This document shows, piece after piece, positions 24,793 through 33,178 of a stretch of DNA of 64,000 bases. The stretch is from Acinetobacter equi. Lineage in GTDB: Bacteria > Pseudomonadota > Gammaproteobacteria > Pseudomonadales > Moraxellaceae. The translations under genes and the position numbers were made by a program. Position 1 is the stretch's first letter. Each line of letters begins with the position of its first letter. The DNA lies in contig NZ_CP012808.1 of the NCBI RefSeq assembly GCF_001307195.1, forward strand, positions 1,798,001 through 1,862,000, given 5' to 3'. The notes under the pieces were generated by a model that was given only the letters and a program-made list of their open reading frames with translations, was not told where the DNA came from and made no database searches.

Positions 24793-27659
24793 AAAAAGTC
24801 ATCATCATACGTGATCAGTTTGCTAAAGATAAAATCGAAGCTTATGTTGATGATGTGTGTAAGTATTTGGCTGAACAGTTTGATGTATTCCCTGAAAATG
24901 CACAGATTTATCATAATCAGATTTCTGAACAAACAAATATCACACCTAAAACAGAAGCAGATATTGAGCGTTTAAAACAATTAGATGGTGTATTTTGGGT
25001 TGTGATTCACCCTGCTTGGTGGATGGTTGTCTTTTGGGTGGTTACCGCTGTTATGGCGGCATATAGCGTATATATGATCGCTACAATGCCCAAACAAAAT
25101 GGACAAGGTTCTGTCGGCTCATCAAATAACGAACTGGCAAATCGATCTAATAAAGCGCGAGTTAAAAGTCGGATCCCTGATATTTTTGGTACTGTTCTTT
25201 CATTCCCTGATCTGATTGCGGAAATCTATACCTATTATGAAAATGGCATTGAAATTGAAGAATGTCTAATGGTTATTGGCCGTGGATATTATGATGTTCA
25301 TGAATGTAAAGATGGCGATACTGCAATTGAGGGAATTGAAGGTGCTTCAATCAGTGTTTATGATCCGAATGTATCAATCACTAGCAACACAACAATTTAT
25401 CGTACAGGCACAGCATTCACTACGGCACCAAGAGCTGTAAGAAAATCAGATGCCATCAATGGTCAATCTTTAGTACAGCCAAATGATTTAAGCCTTGAGT
25501 CCAGTTCATTATATTTTATGACTGGTGGTGTGATTAGAAGCACAGCAAATATCGATTTCACTACTTATTTTAAAGTAGGTGATGGCATTGCAATTACTGG
25601 TGCTGCTTTCGGGATTAATGATGCTTCACTTTCAGGTACGGCTGTATTAACGCCTGATTTTAAAGTTATTGTGCAAAGTAGTGTTGATATTGAGGCTTAT
25701 GATGCCTACAAGGGATTATTACTCAATGGTGCCTTATTTGAATATATTGTTGAAGAAACTACTATTGATCCTGAAACAGAAGAATCTACAACTGTTGTGG
25801 TAGAGCGAGCAACTCGTGATGCATCTGGTCAGTATGAAGTGAGTAGTGTGACTCGAATTCAAAGTGGTTCGATTTATACCTACACAATTCAATTATCTAA
25901 TCCAAAACAAGTAAATTACAGTTGGAATGATATTTCTGAAAATCAAACGATTAGTGCAGGTATTACACTTAATCTAAATGCTAATTCCATGACACTTGAT
26001 GATATTTACTCTATCAGTGCGATTAGCTCAACTCAAATTACTCTTGCAAATGCTGCTACCGTAAATGCCGAATGGTTGAAACTTCCAACAATGTTTAATG
26101 GTAGTACACAAGGCAGACAAGCCAATGTTGATTTAGAAATTGTGGCCAATAAATGGGTTGGTTGGTTTAACTTAGATTTTGATCAAGCTACACAAGCTGT
26201 ATTTAATGTGTATGCACCGCAAGGGATGTATGCAACAACAGATTCAGGTGGTGAGCGAGAAGCTGGTTGTACAATCACGGTGCAATATCAAATGCTTGAT
26301 GAAAATAAAAATCCAGTGGGTGAAATTGTCACAAGGGAATGGGAGATTTGGAATAAAACCAAATCAAGTTTTGGGCGTACAGCTCGTTATGATTTACCAA
26401 GTAAAGGTAGCTTTCGTTTTCGACTTGCTAAGACTTATGCAAAGCAAAATAACCGACCTGTTACCGAAGTAAAAATTAAAAGTGTTTATGCAACTTATGC
26501 TTCTTCAAAACGTAATTATCCTGATGTGACTGTTTTACGTTTAAAAACGGTTGCAACTGATGGGGCATTATCAGTTAAAGAACGTAAATTAAATTGTCTT
26601 GTTACTCGTAAACTTAAAACAGATGGTACTGGTGCTTTAGTTGCTACGCGTGATGCAGGGCAAGCACTGATTAATATGGCTTTGGATCAATATGTTGGGA
26701 GACGTTCTAGCTCTGAATTAGATATTGCTCAAATTAAGTCTGAAATTCAAAAGGTGAAGAATTACTTTGGTTCTGATGTTGCAACTGAATTCAACTATAC
26801 CTTTGATGATGACAACTTAAGTTTTGAAGAAATGGCAGGAATGGTTGCTTCAGCATGTTTTTGTGAGACTTATCGCTATGGCAATAAGTTACGAATGAAG
26901 TTTGAAGGACCACAAGATAATTCAGTTCTTTTATTCAATCATCGTAATAAAGTACCCGGTAGTGAAAAGCGTACTTTTAGTATCGGTATTGATAAAGATT
27001 ATGATGGTGTTGAGCTTGAATACACATCACCAGATGATGATCTTAAAACAACTTATTCAATCCCTGAAGATGGTTCAGCACGTAATCCTTTAAAGATTAC
27101 AACTTCGGGCATTCGCAATCATGCAGTTGCTAAAACAAGGGCGTGGAGAGAATGGAATAAGCTTTTATATCAGAATTTGAGTTGTGAGTTTGATGCGCTT
27201 GACGAATCTAATTTATTGGTTAGAAATGATCGTATTTTAGTTGCTGATAATACAGAGCTTAAAACTCGTGATGGTCAGGTGGAGTATGTTGATGGATTAA
27301 CATTGAAGTTATCTCAATTTATTGAAGATCCTTATTCAAAACAATTTGGCAATGTTGAGATAATGGAAGGCAAGACCTATTACATCTACTTGCAAATGCA
27401 AAATGCAACAATAGATATGATTAGTTGTGTTGCTGGTAATGAGCCAGATGAAGTTATTTTGAGTCGTGCACCTCTTCAATCTCTTGTTATTGATGAGGAT
27501 CGCTATATCAAGACAACCTATTTACTAGTCGAAGCTCAAGAAGCAGATAAACAAGCATTCTTACTCACCGAAGCTAGTCCTAATGATGAGATGACGAATA
27601 AGCTGACATGCATTAACTACGATTCTCGTTATTACGAAAAAGATAAAGCATTTATTTAA
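24789..27659 (+). CDS. TipJ-family tail tip / host-specificity protein
   Basis: A 956-residue protein at the position of lambda gpJ. Residues about 73-97 form a hydrophobic segment (WWMVVFWVVTAVMAAYSVYMIA), as found in gpI-like tail assembly proteins, suggesting the gpI part is fused or lost. Then SRIPDIFGTVLSFPDLIAEIYTYY and ECLMVIGRGYYDVHE give the TipJ signature. The middle has beta-rich repeats, and the end contains a phage tail hub-like region (about 640-830: RRSSSELDIAQIKSEI, EEMAGMVASACFCETYR). A terminator follows. It likely contacts the receptor or supports the fibre. Confidence 0.85.
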   Translation: MKKVIIIRDQFAKDKIEAYVDDVCKYLAEQFDVFPENAQIYHNQISEQTNITPKTEADIERLKQLDGVFWVVIHPAWWMVVFWVVTAVMAAYSVYMIATMPKQNGQGSVGSSNNELANRSNKARVKSRIPDIFGTVLSFPDLIAEIYTYYENGIEIEECLMVIGRGYYDVHECKDGDTAIEGIEGASISVYDPNVSITSNTTIYRTGTAFTTAPRAVRKSDAINGQSLVQPNDLSLESSSLYFMTGGVIRSTANIDFTTYFKVGDGIAITGAAFGINDASLSGTAVLTPDFKVIVQSSVDIEAYDAYKGLLLNGALFEYIVEETTIDPETEESTTVVVERATRDASGQYEVSSVTRIQSGSIYTYTIQLSNPKQVNYSWNDISENQTISAGITLNLNANSMTLDDIYSISAISSTQITLANAATVNAEWLKLPTMFNGSTQGRQANVDLEIVANKWVGWFNLDFDQATQAVFNVYAPQGMYATTDSGGEREAGCTITVQYQMLDENKNPVGEIVTREWEIWNKTKSSFGRTARYDLPSKGSFRFRLAKTYAKQNNRPVTEVKIKSVYATYASSKRNYPDVTVLRLKTVATDGALSVKERKLNCLVTRKLKTDGTGALVATRDAGQALINMALDQYVGRRSSSELDIAQIKSEIQKVKNYFGSDVATEFNYTFDDDNLSFEEMAGMVASACFCETYRYGNKLRMKFEGPQDNSVLLFNHRNKVPGSEKRTFSIGIDKDYDGVELEYTSPDDDLKTTYSIPEDGSARNPLKITTSGIRNHAVAKTRAWREWNKLLYQNLSCEFDALDESNLLVRNDRILVADNTELKTRDGQVEYVDGLTLKLSQFIEDPYSKQFGNVEIMEGKTYYIYLQMQNATIDMISCVAGNEPDEVILSRAPLQSLVIDEDRYIKTTYLLVEAQEADKQAFLLTEASPNDEMTNKLTCINYDSRYYEKDKAFI

Positions 27660-27676
27660 AATTTAAACCTTATAAG

Positions 27677-27699
27677 GCACTCGAAAGAGTGCTTTTTTT
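27677..27699 (+). terminator. terminator after tail-tip gene
   Basis: GCACTC (27677-27682) pairs with GAGTGC (27687-27692) over a GAAA tetraloop, followed by seven T. Confidence 0.9.
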
Positions 27700-27716
27700 A
27701 TGCCTGGAGAAAAGCA

Positions 27717-29252
27717 ATGGGGATTGTTACGGTCGATAAACTAGAGAATGCTGATAAAGATGCAGATGCTCTTGATACGTTTATCAATGGTGCAGACACA
27801 GCGACAGTCACAACACGTAAAAGTAAGAAATATCCAACACTTGCCAACGCTGTAAAACAAGTAATTGAAACTGGTGGATTTGAACCATTTGCTACTGAAA
27901 CAGCTTTGCTTGCAAGCAGACCAACTATTACCAAGAAAGCAGCCAAGGCTTTAGATACTAAAAAAGTTTGGTTGTGGGATGGCACTCAATGGAATGATAC
28001 TGGGTTGAGTGAATATGATTTGGCTAAGAGAGATATAAACAAAGTATCTCAAAAAGTGGATACCAAGCTAACCATCAAGTACGACTTTCATTCGATAGAA
28101 AACACACCATCATTTGTTGTTATCAATGAGGATTTAAAAGTAATTAATACATTAGCACCTAATATTGTTATGGATTTTCATTCAGATGCTAGCGAATCCG
28201 ATCTTTTTTTTGCGGATGAAAATTTAAAAGAACTTAAGCCCCAACAAGAAGGTTCAGGGTTGGATGTTGAAAACATTCCAAACAACGAACAAGGACTTGG
28301 AGAACCTTATGTTGATAATCATTATTTAAAAGTATCTCGTAAAGATTATCCAAACTATTACTTCAACACATCGCAATCAGTAATCACGCATGCTGATGAT
28401 GTGTACGCTTTTTATGACAACTTAATGTCACAGAATCCTGATTACATCACAAAGACCACACTAGGTGCAGACACAGAAGGATACCCGATTTACGGATACA
28501 CTTTCACGCCACCACCAAAACTGTATTGGGGTGGTCATACTGCTGAAAGTGTTCAACCACCTGAAATTGTAATAACTTCTGGTGTGCATGGTGCTGAAAA
28601 AATGGGAATCATTGCAGGAATGTCTTTCTTTGATAATCTGGTGAATTACTGGAATACGGAAGAGTATTACGACAAGTTGCGCTTCTCTTGTAAATTTACA
28701 ATTTACCCAGCTTGTAACCCTTACGGTATTCGCTCAAATACTCGTGGTAATGTAAACGGTGTTGATTTAAATCGTAACTTTGATGTGAATTGGGATGGCG
28801 CTGGAAGTACAGATCCATCTGATGTGAACTATAAAGGTTCGGCACCTTTTTCTGAAATAGAGACGCAATTATTAGCAACAATTCCCGACTTACACCCAAA
28901 TGCAAATCTATTTATGGACTTACATCAGCAAGGTGAAGTGTATTTATTTTGGTTTGGGACAATCTTAGATCAAACAATTACAACAGTTGTTGAGTCTTTG
29001 AATGATATGACAACGTATCTCTACAAGCATATAAAACCTGAATCAGACTTACAACAAACGCTATGTCGTCTTGCATACAATGGTGAAGGCACACTTGCTC
29101 GATATTTTCAGCTTGTAAAAAACAAAGCAACTATCTTGATTGAAATGTCGTCATCAAACCACCCAATGCTGACAGGGAAATGGGTTGATGCTCGAAAAGT
29201 TGCAGAAAAATCTATCGTAACAGTCGTTAAAAACTTCATAAAAAATGTTTAG
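27717..29252 (+). CDS. tail fibre with C-terminal M14 zinc carboxypeptidase domain
   Basis: A 511-residue protein just after TipJ. Residues 1-110 look like a phage fibre anchor (GIVTVDKLENADKDADALDTF and a VWLWDGTQWNDTG repeat). From about 220 onward it carries a full set of M14 metallocarboxypeptidase residues: zinc ligands His291 and Glu294 (SGVHGAEKMG) and His403 (FMDLHQQGE), substrate Arg353 in DLNRNF, the PFSEIETQ element at 377-384, and catalytic Glu476 (ILIEMSS). The domain seems complete and active. It could trim host surface peptides or the stem peptide of peptidoglycan during infection; substrate is unknown. Ribosome site GGAG at 27703. Confidence 0.85.
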   Translation: MGIVTVDKLENADKDADALDTFINGADTATVTTRKSKKYPTLANAVKQVIETGGFEPFATETALLASRPTITKKAAKALDTKKVWLWDGTQWNDTGLSEYDLAKRDINKVSQKVDTKLTIKYDFHSIENTPSFVVINEDLKVINTLAPNIVMDFHSDASESDLFFADENLKELKPQQEGSGLDVENIPNNEQGLGEPYVDNHYLKVSRKDYPNYYFNTSQSVITHADDVYAFYDNLMSQNPDYITKTTLGADTEGYPIYGYTFTPPPKLYWGGHTAESVQPPEIVITSGVHGAEKMGIIAGMSFFDNLVNYWNTEEYYDKLRFSCKFTIYPACNPYGIRSNTRGNVNGVDLNRNFDVNWDGAGSTDPSDVNYKGSAPFSEIETQLLATIPDLHPNANLFMDLHQQGEVYLFWFGTILDQTITTVVESLNDMTTYLYKHIKPESDLQQTLCRLAYNGEGTLARYFQLVKNKATILIEMSSSNHPMLTGKWVDARKVAEKSIVTVVKNFIKNV

Positions 29253-29262
29253 GAATTAAAAA

Positions 29263-30018
29263 ATGATTACATATCAAATTATTGAAGGCGCAAAGGCAAG
29301 TAAGAATGCTAAGAAATTCACACCAAGTCCAGAAGGTGTTGCAATGGCGAATATTCCTGGTTGGGAATTGCTGATCGATCCTGATCATGTAACCAGTAGC
29401 ACAGTTCAAAATCGCTGTATCCGTAATACTTTTTGTGAGTTGGTATCAGGGAGTATCAACCTTGGAACATTTGCAAATGGTCAAAAAGCTTTTAATCCAA
29501 CCGATGCTCTACCAATTCGTATTAACCCGAATTTAGAATTTCCAATTGATGCATGGTCACTTATTTTTGTAGCTAAGCCTGATGTAAAAACTGGTGTTGA
29601 TTTAAACACCATTATCACAGCTAATACTTATACAGCAGATAAGATCACACCAAGTGTGGCTTTTTCAGCATCAACCACAACCTTCCGCATCATGAAAGGT
29701 GGTGCATTGTCTGATTTAGAGAGACGATTAACATACACACCAAGTGTTCCATTATCGGAAAAAGTGAGTGTTTATATTGTTACAGGTTCAATTGCAAATG
29801 GTTTAGCAATCTATCAAGATGGGGTGCTTGTAGCAAGCAACTCAAATAAGGACTTGATAAATGATCAATGGCAAGCTGGTGAATGGAATATATTGCGTGG
29901 AGCGCGTGGTTTATTCGGCATGATTGGTTTACTTTCTATTGATCTGAATGACCCTTTAAATGCTGAATACAGGAATCAGATGAATGATTTTTTAATGCAA
30001 AAATACGCCATCGTATAA
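29263..30018 (+). CDS. putative tail protein with concanavalin-like lectin fold
   Basis: A 251-residue protein 10 bases after the M14 fibre, probably on the same transcript. Its second half (about 95-235) has the strand pattern of LamG/concanavalin-type domains, with DAWSLIFVAKPD, KVSVYIVTGSIANGLAIYQDGVLVA and a final GLFGMIGLLSIDLNDPLNAEYRNQMNDFLMQKYA helix. Such domains bind carbohydrates and occur in phage receptor-binding proteins. I recognise no named family, so the lectin idea is inference from strand pattern. A hairpin follows. Confidence 0.6.
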   Translation: MITYQIIEGAKASKNAKKFTPSPEGVAMANIPGWELLIDPDHVTSSTVQNRCIRNTFCELVSGSINLGTFANGQKAFNPTDALPIRINPNLEFPIDAWSLIFVAKPDVKTGVDLNTIITANTYTADKITPSVAFSASTTTFRIMKGGALSDLERRLTYTPSVPLSEKVSVYIVTGSIANGLAIYQDGVLVASNSNKDLINDQWQAGEWNILRGARGLFGMIGLLSIDLNDPLNAEYRNQMNDFLMQKYAIV

Positions 30019-30034
30019 ATCAGCAAGCTTTAGA

Positions 30035-30060
30035 TACCCCTAGCTTAAAGCTAGGGTATA
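30035..30060 (+). terminator. hairpin after the fibre genes
   Basis: CCCTAGCT (30038-30045) pairs with AGCTAGGG (30049-30056) with AT pairs outside. No strict T-run follows, only AT-rich sequence with a second weak stem around 30070-30090. Confidence 0.6.
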
Positions 30061-30166
30061 TAAAGTAATAATTATTATTTTGAATAATAATAAGTGTTTT
30101 TATATTGGAAGTTAAATATAAAAAAATGATAGGCTATTGATATTATTATTTATATTAGATGGCTTT

Positions 30167-31162
30167 ATGTACACGGAAATTATTCGAGATATTCAAAAAG
30201 ATAAACTATCCCCTTTATCAATGAAAGACTCCACAGCTTCGCATCTATATGGTTTTTATCAGGCTTGTAAGGAATTGGGGTTAGAATATGAGAAACATAA
30301 AAATCATTTTTTAATTAAAAGCCCATATAACGATTCATATATTGGTGGCGTTTCAGGCATGGTGAGTAGTTTTGTATCTAGTTTTGCATTGCGTGTCTGT
30401 GGGGATAAAGAATTAACTCATAAAATTTTGGCTGCAAATGACATTCAAGTACCTAAACAATATTCTTTTTCTAAAAATGATTTAGATGGTGCTATTGAGT
30501 GCTTTAAAAAATATAATTTAACAGTTGTAAAGCCTTCGGATGGCTCTGGCGGTAAAGGTATTACAATTGGAGTAAATGGTATTGATGAGTTTAAAAAAGC
30601 ATTTCAATATGCGGTTGAAAATACAGGTCAAAACGGACGAGTATTAGTTGAGGAAAAAATTGATGGCTTTGATATAAGGGTTATTGTTGTTAATGGAAAA
30701 TTTGATTGTGCTATTTGTCGAATTCCAGCACATGTAATTGGTGATGGGGTTAAAACAGTGGCTCAACTTGTGAGTGAAAAAAATGAGGCAAGAAGCAAGC
30801 ATCCTCATCATAAGGCTTTTCCAATAATAATTAAGCCCTCTCTAGATGAGAGAATTGTCCCTCACGAAGGTGAGATATTATTTTTAAGTAGTGCGGCTAA
30901 TATTCATCAAGGTGGAGAAGCATTGGATGTTACTGAATATGTAGGTAATGATATTCGAAATTTATCTATAAAGGTTGCTAAGTCTGTACGTGGTTTAAAT
31001 GTTGTAGGAATTGATTTCTATCTGAAGGATTTCAAAGATCCTACAGCCGCTTATGTTTTAGAACTAAATACAGCAGCTAATTTTTCTATACATTATTTCC
31101 CTTATTATGGGAAAAAAAGAAATCCTGCTTTAGCTATTGTTAAAGATATGTTGGCTATGTAA
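30167..31162 (+). CDS. ATP-grasp ligase (phage accessory gene)
   Basis: A 331-residue ATP-grasp enzyme from the ATG at 30167; an in-frame TTG at 30137 would add ten hydrophobic residues. The ATP-grasp core shows LTVVKPSDGSGGKGITIGV (about 120-138), RVLVEEKIDGFDIRVIVVNGK (about 165-185) and the Mg-binding end VVGIDFYLKD and VLELNTAANFSIHYFP. It resembles the cyanophycin-synthetase / glutathione-ligase group that joins an acyl-phosphate to an amine. The substrate is unknown. It lies between two hairpins and is more AT-rich than the tail genes, so it looks like an independently acquired moron between fibre and lysis genes. Confidence 0.78.
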   Translation: MYTEIIRDIQKDKLSPLSMKDSTASHLYGFYQACKELGLEYEKHKNHFLIKSPYNDSYIGGVSGMVSSFVSSFALRVCGDKELTHKILAANDIQVPKQYSFSKNDLDGAIECFKKYNLTVVKPSDGSGGKGITIGVNGIDEFKKAFQYAVENTGQNGRVLVEEKIDGFDIRVIVVNGKFDCAICRIPAHVIGDGVKTVAQLVSEKNEARSKHPHHKAFPIIIKPSLDERIVPHEGEILFLSSAANIHQGGEALDVTEYVGNDIRNLSIKVAKSVRGLNVVGIDFYLKDFKDPTAAYVLELNTAANFSIHYFPYYGKKRNPALAIVKDMLAM

Positions 31163-31189
31163 AAAATTAACCCAACAAATCCAAACACA

Positions 31190-31221
31190 CCCCGACTTTT
31201 AATAAAGATCGGGGTTTTTTA
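31190..31221 (+). terminator. terminator after ATP-grasp gene
   Basis: CCCCGA (31190-31195) pairs with TCGGGG (31209-31214), followed by six T. Confidence 0.85.
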
Positions 31222-31244
31222 TTACCAAAATTTTAGGAAAAACG

Positions 31245-31502
31245 ATGTCTGAAAAAGTTCATTTATTCGCGGAAACTTCTGCAGCAGCAATTGGCTCTAA
31301 AGCTTCATTTGGTGGAGGTGCTGCAAGTTTTGTTGCCTTCTTTGCTGGTATTAATTGGATTGGTTGGTTATCGCTTGGAATTGCAATTTTAGGTTTGATT
31401 ATTAATGCCTATTTTTCTTGTCAGCGCAATCACCGTGAAAAAGAAATCCATCGCTTAAAAGTAAAACAATTAAAGGATCAGTGTGATGCAAAACAAGACT
31501 AA
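31245..31502 (+). CDS. phage holin
   Basis: An 85-residue membrane protein at the head of the lysis cassette. It has two predicted membrane segments (about 24-38 FGGGAASFVAFFAGI and 42-58 WLSLGIAILGLIINAYF) followed by a charged cytoplasmic tail (QRNHREKEIHRLKVKQLKDQ), the layout of small class II holins. The endolysin gene begins before its stop codon (overlap of about 17 bases). It would permeabilise or depolarise the inner membrane and so activate the SAR endolysin. Confidence 0.83.
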   Translation: MSEKVHLFAETSAAAIGSKASFGGGAASFVAFFAGINWIGWLSLGIAILGLIINAYFSCQRNHREKEIHRLKVKQLKDQCDAKQD

Positions 31503-31992
31503 ATATTTAGCAGTAGTTTTAACCGCTTCACTTGGTTTCTTTGTCGGCTTAGAAAAATACGAAGGCTTTTCTGCTAAACCATATAAAGATACTGGTGGAG
31601 TGGTCACACAAGGTATTGGCTCAACAGTCAAGCCTGATGGCTCAAAAATCAAAATGACCGACAAGCCGATTGACCGTAAAACTGCACAGGAATGGGCGAA
31701 AGCTCATGTATCGAAAGATGAGACAGCATTTAAAAAGTCATTACAAGGCGTGAAACTATCCCAGACTGAATATGACGTTTATCTCGATTTTACATACAAC
31801 TTTGGGCAAGCAAATTGGAATAAGTCTGCAATGCTTACTAATTTAAAATTAGGGCGATATGAGCAGGCTTGTAAGTCTCTTTTACTCTATAGATATGTTA
31901 AGAAAAAAGATTGTTCAATCCGATCCAATAACTGTTGGGGTGTTTGGGTGCGTCAGAAAGAACGCTACGACAATTGTATGGGGGCGCAATGA
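31486..31992 (+). CDS. SAR-type endolysin, GH24 lysozyme
   Basis: A 168-residue lysozyme of the T4/P21 type that cleaves the glycan strands. Numbered from this ATG, the catalytic triad is Glu26 (YEGF), Asp35 (YKDTGG) and Thr41, with the 9- and 6-residue spacings of T4 lysozyme. The N-terminus is a weakly hydrophobic segment (YLAVVLTASLGFFVGL), which fits a signal-arrest-release anchor. A GTG at 31483 is an alternative start. The C-terminal part has several Cys. It overlaps the holin gene upstream and the Rz gene downstream (ATGA). Confidence 0.92.
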   Translation: MQNKTKYLAVVLTASLGFFVGLEKYEGFSAKPYKDTGGVVTQGIGSTVKPDGSKIKMTDKPIDRKTAQEWAKAHVSKDETAFKKSLQGVKLSQTEYDVYLDFTYNFGQANWNKSAMLTNLKLGRYEQACKSLLLYRYVKKKDCSIRSNNCWGVWVRQKERYDNCMGAQ

Positions 31993-32498
31993 AAATAATC
32001 ATTCAAGAATTTATAGCGAAGTTCTACCAGGTAATCATTTTAATTTTATTAGCCATAATTTTAGTTCTATCCATTTTTGGAGGTGTTCAGACTTGGCGAG
32101 CATCTTCATTAAAAACCGATTACCAATTGCTGAATGCTAAATACAAAACCGAAGTTGCCGAAGCAAAAGCATTAACCGAACAAGCTAAAGCCGAAGCTAG
32201 AACTAAAGAAAAAGAATGGTCCGATAAACTTTTAGAAGTAGAGAAAGCTCACAATGCAAAAATGCAAGAAATCATTATTGATGTTAATAATGCTAAGTCC
32301 GCTGTTGATGGCATGTCAAAGCAACTCGATACAGCCACAAAGCGTATGTCCACAGCTTCCAAAGAAACCATTATTGAGTACGCCAATACCAACAGTGACG
32401 TACTCAAAGAATGCATTGGACAATATCAATACGTGGCAGAACAAGCAGATAAACACGCAGCTGATGCAAAACGATTAAGTGATGCTTGGCCTAAGTAG
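31989..32498 (+). CDS. Rz-like inner-membrane spanin
   Basis: A 169-residue protein with one N-terminal membrane anchor (about residues 10-33, QVIILILLAIILVLSIFGGV) and a long periplasmic coiled coil rich in Lys, Glu and Ala (about 45-125), the i-spanin layout. A separate lipoprotein frame is nested in its 3' half in the +1 frame. Together they bridge and fuse the two membranes at the last step of lysis. The start at 31989 overlaps the endolysin stop by four bases; an upstream ATG in frame (31935) lies inside the endolysin gene and is not favoured. Confidence 0.87.
   Translation: MKIIIQEFIAKFYQVIILILLAIILVLSIFGGVQTWRASSLKTDYQLLNAKYKTEVAEAKALTEQAKAEARTKEKEWSDKLLEVEKAHNAKMQEIIIDVNNAKSAVDGMSKQLDTATKRMSTASKETIIEYANTNSDVLKECIGQYQYVAEQADKHAADAKRLSDAWPK
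32254..32478 (+). CDS. Rz1-like outer-membrane spanin lipoprotein, nested in Rz
   Basis: A 74-residue lipoprotein fully embedded in the Rz gene in the +1 frame. The signal peptide MQKCKKSLLMLIMLSPLLMAC ends in lipobox LMAC with Cys21 as the lipidated residue. The mature part is rich in Pro, Gln and Ser (SVCPQLPKKPLLSTPIPT), typical of o-spanins. The nested arrangement matches the classic Rz/Rz1 pair. Such genes are commonly missed in annotation. Confidence 0.85.
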   Translation: MQKCKKSLLMLIMLSPLLMACQSNSIQPQSVCPQLPKKPLLSTPIPTVTYSKNALDNINTWQNKQINTQLMQND

Positions 32499-32520
32499 AA
32501 ATAAAAGGATAACAGAAATG

Positions 32521-33006
32521 TTAATTTGTATTTTTATTTGAAGCTTTAAACCACCTATAGAAACCAAAGGCTGAAAGAGCAGATAGTATAATTACACATA
32601 CAATTGTCAAAGTTAACCAAAAGTTTCTTAATTTAAGCTGAAGATTAGTTAATTTTTCTGATTCTTCAGCTTGGATTTTTAATAGATCTATTTCTTTATG
32701 TATAGAATCTAGATTTTCAATATTATCAAAATAATGTTTGATTTCTGACATTTGAAGTTGAGGATCTCTATTATTTGTTCTTACAAGAGTGTCAAACCTA
32801 TCGTTTCTTAAGCTATTTACTTCAGAATATCTTTTAACTGCTGTACCAAATATAGCAATATCTTTATCTAATTTGATTAGCATGATTTCAGCTTTTTCAT
32901 AGTTTTTAAGACAAATATCAGCCACATACACCATGGCGACAATACCACCAATCGCTAAAAATTTATTTAAGGAGTCTGTTGGTATTGTTAGAGACACTTT
33001 TCTCAA
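32521..33006 (-). CDS. two-TM coiled-coil membrane protein (right-end accessory gene)
   Basis: A 161-residue protein on the opposite strand to the whole late operon, the last gene before attR. It has a membrane segment at about 14-33, a soluble middle with a predicted coiled coil at about 85-127, and a second membrane segment at about 130-150, then a basic Lys/Asn tail. No enzymatic motif or family is recognised. Reverse-oriented genes just inside attR are often expressed from the lysogen and can block superinfection, but that is inference from position only. Confidence 0.65.
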   Translation of the reverse strand: MRKVSLTIPTDSLNKFLAIGGIVAMVYVADICLKNYEKAEIMLIKLDKDIAIFGTAVKRYSEVNSLRNDRFDTLVRTNNRDPQLQMSEIKHYFDNIENLDSIHKEIDLLKIQAEESEKLTNLQLKLRNFWLTLTIVCVIILSALSAFGFYRWFKASNKNTN

Positions 33007-33124
33007 TCCATAATATTATTCAAATTCTGAAACATTCTACCAAAAACTCAAGGGATACAGATTCTAAGTTTCAATGATATAATAGCTTTACACGGCTAAT
33101 TGCAGACTGTGGATAAACTTGCAT

Positions 33125-33143
33125 TTACGTCAAACTTACGTCA
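33125..33143 (+). promoter_or_regulatory. two TTACGTCA repeats near attR, putative arm-type sites
   Basis: TTACGTCA at 33125-33132 and 33136-33143, 11 bases apart and in the same orientation as the three copies near attL. Paired repeats at both ends of the element fit integrase arm sites. Confidence 0.65.
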
Positions 33144-33178
33144 TATTAATATAACTAACTGATTTTATTTAAAAGATA

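Noticed and set aside
32521..33006. Possible toxin or antitoxin identity for the gene beside attR
   Set aside because: No paired small gene and no toxin family motif; only membrane segments and a coiled coil are visible.
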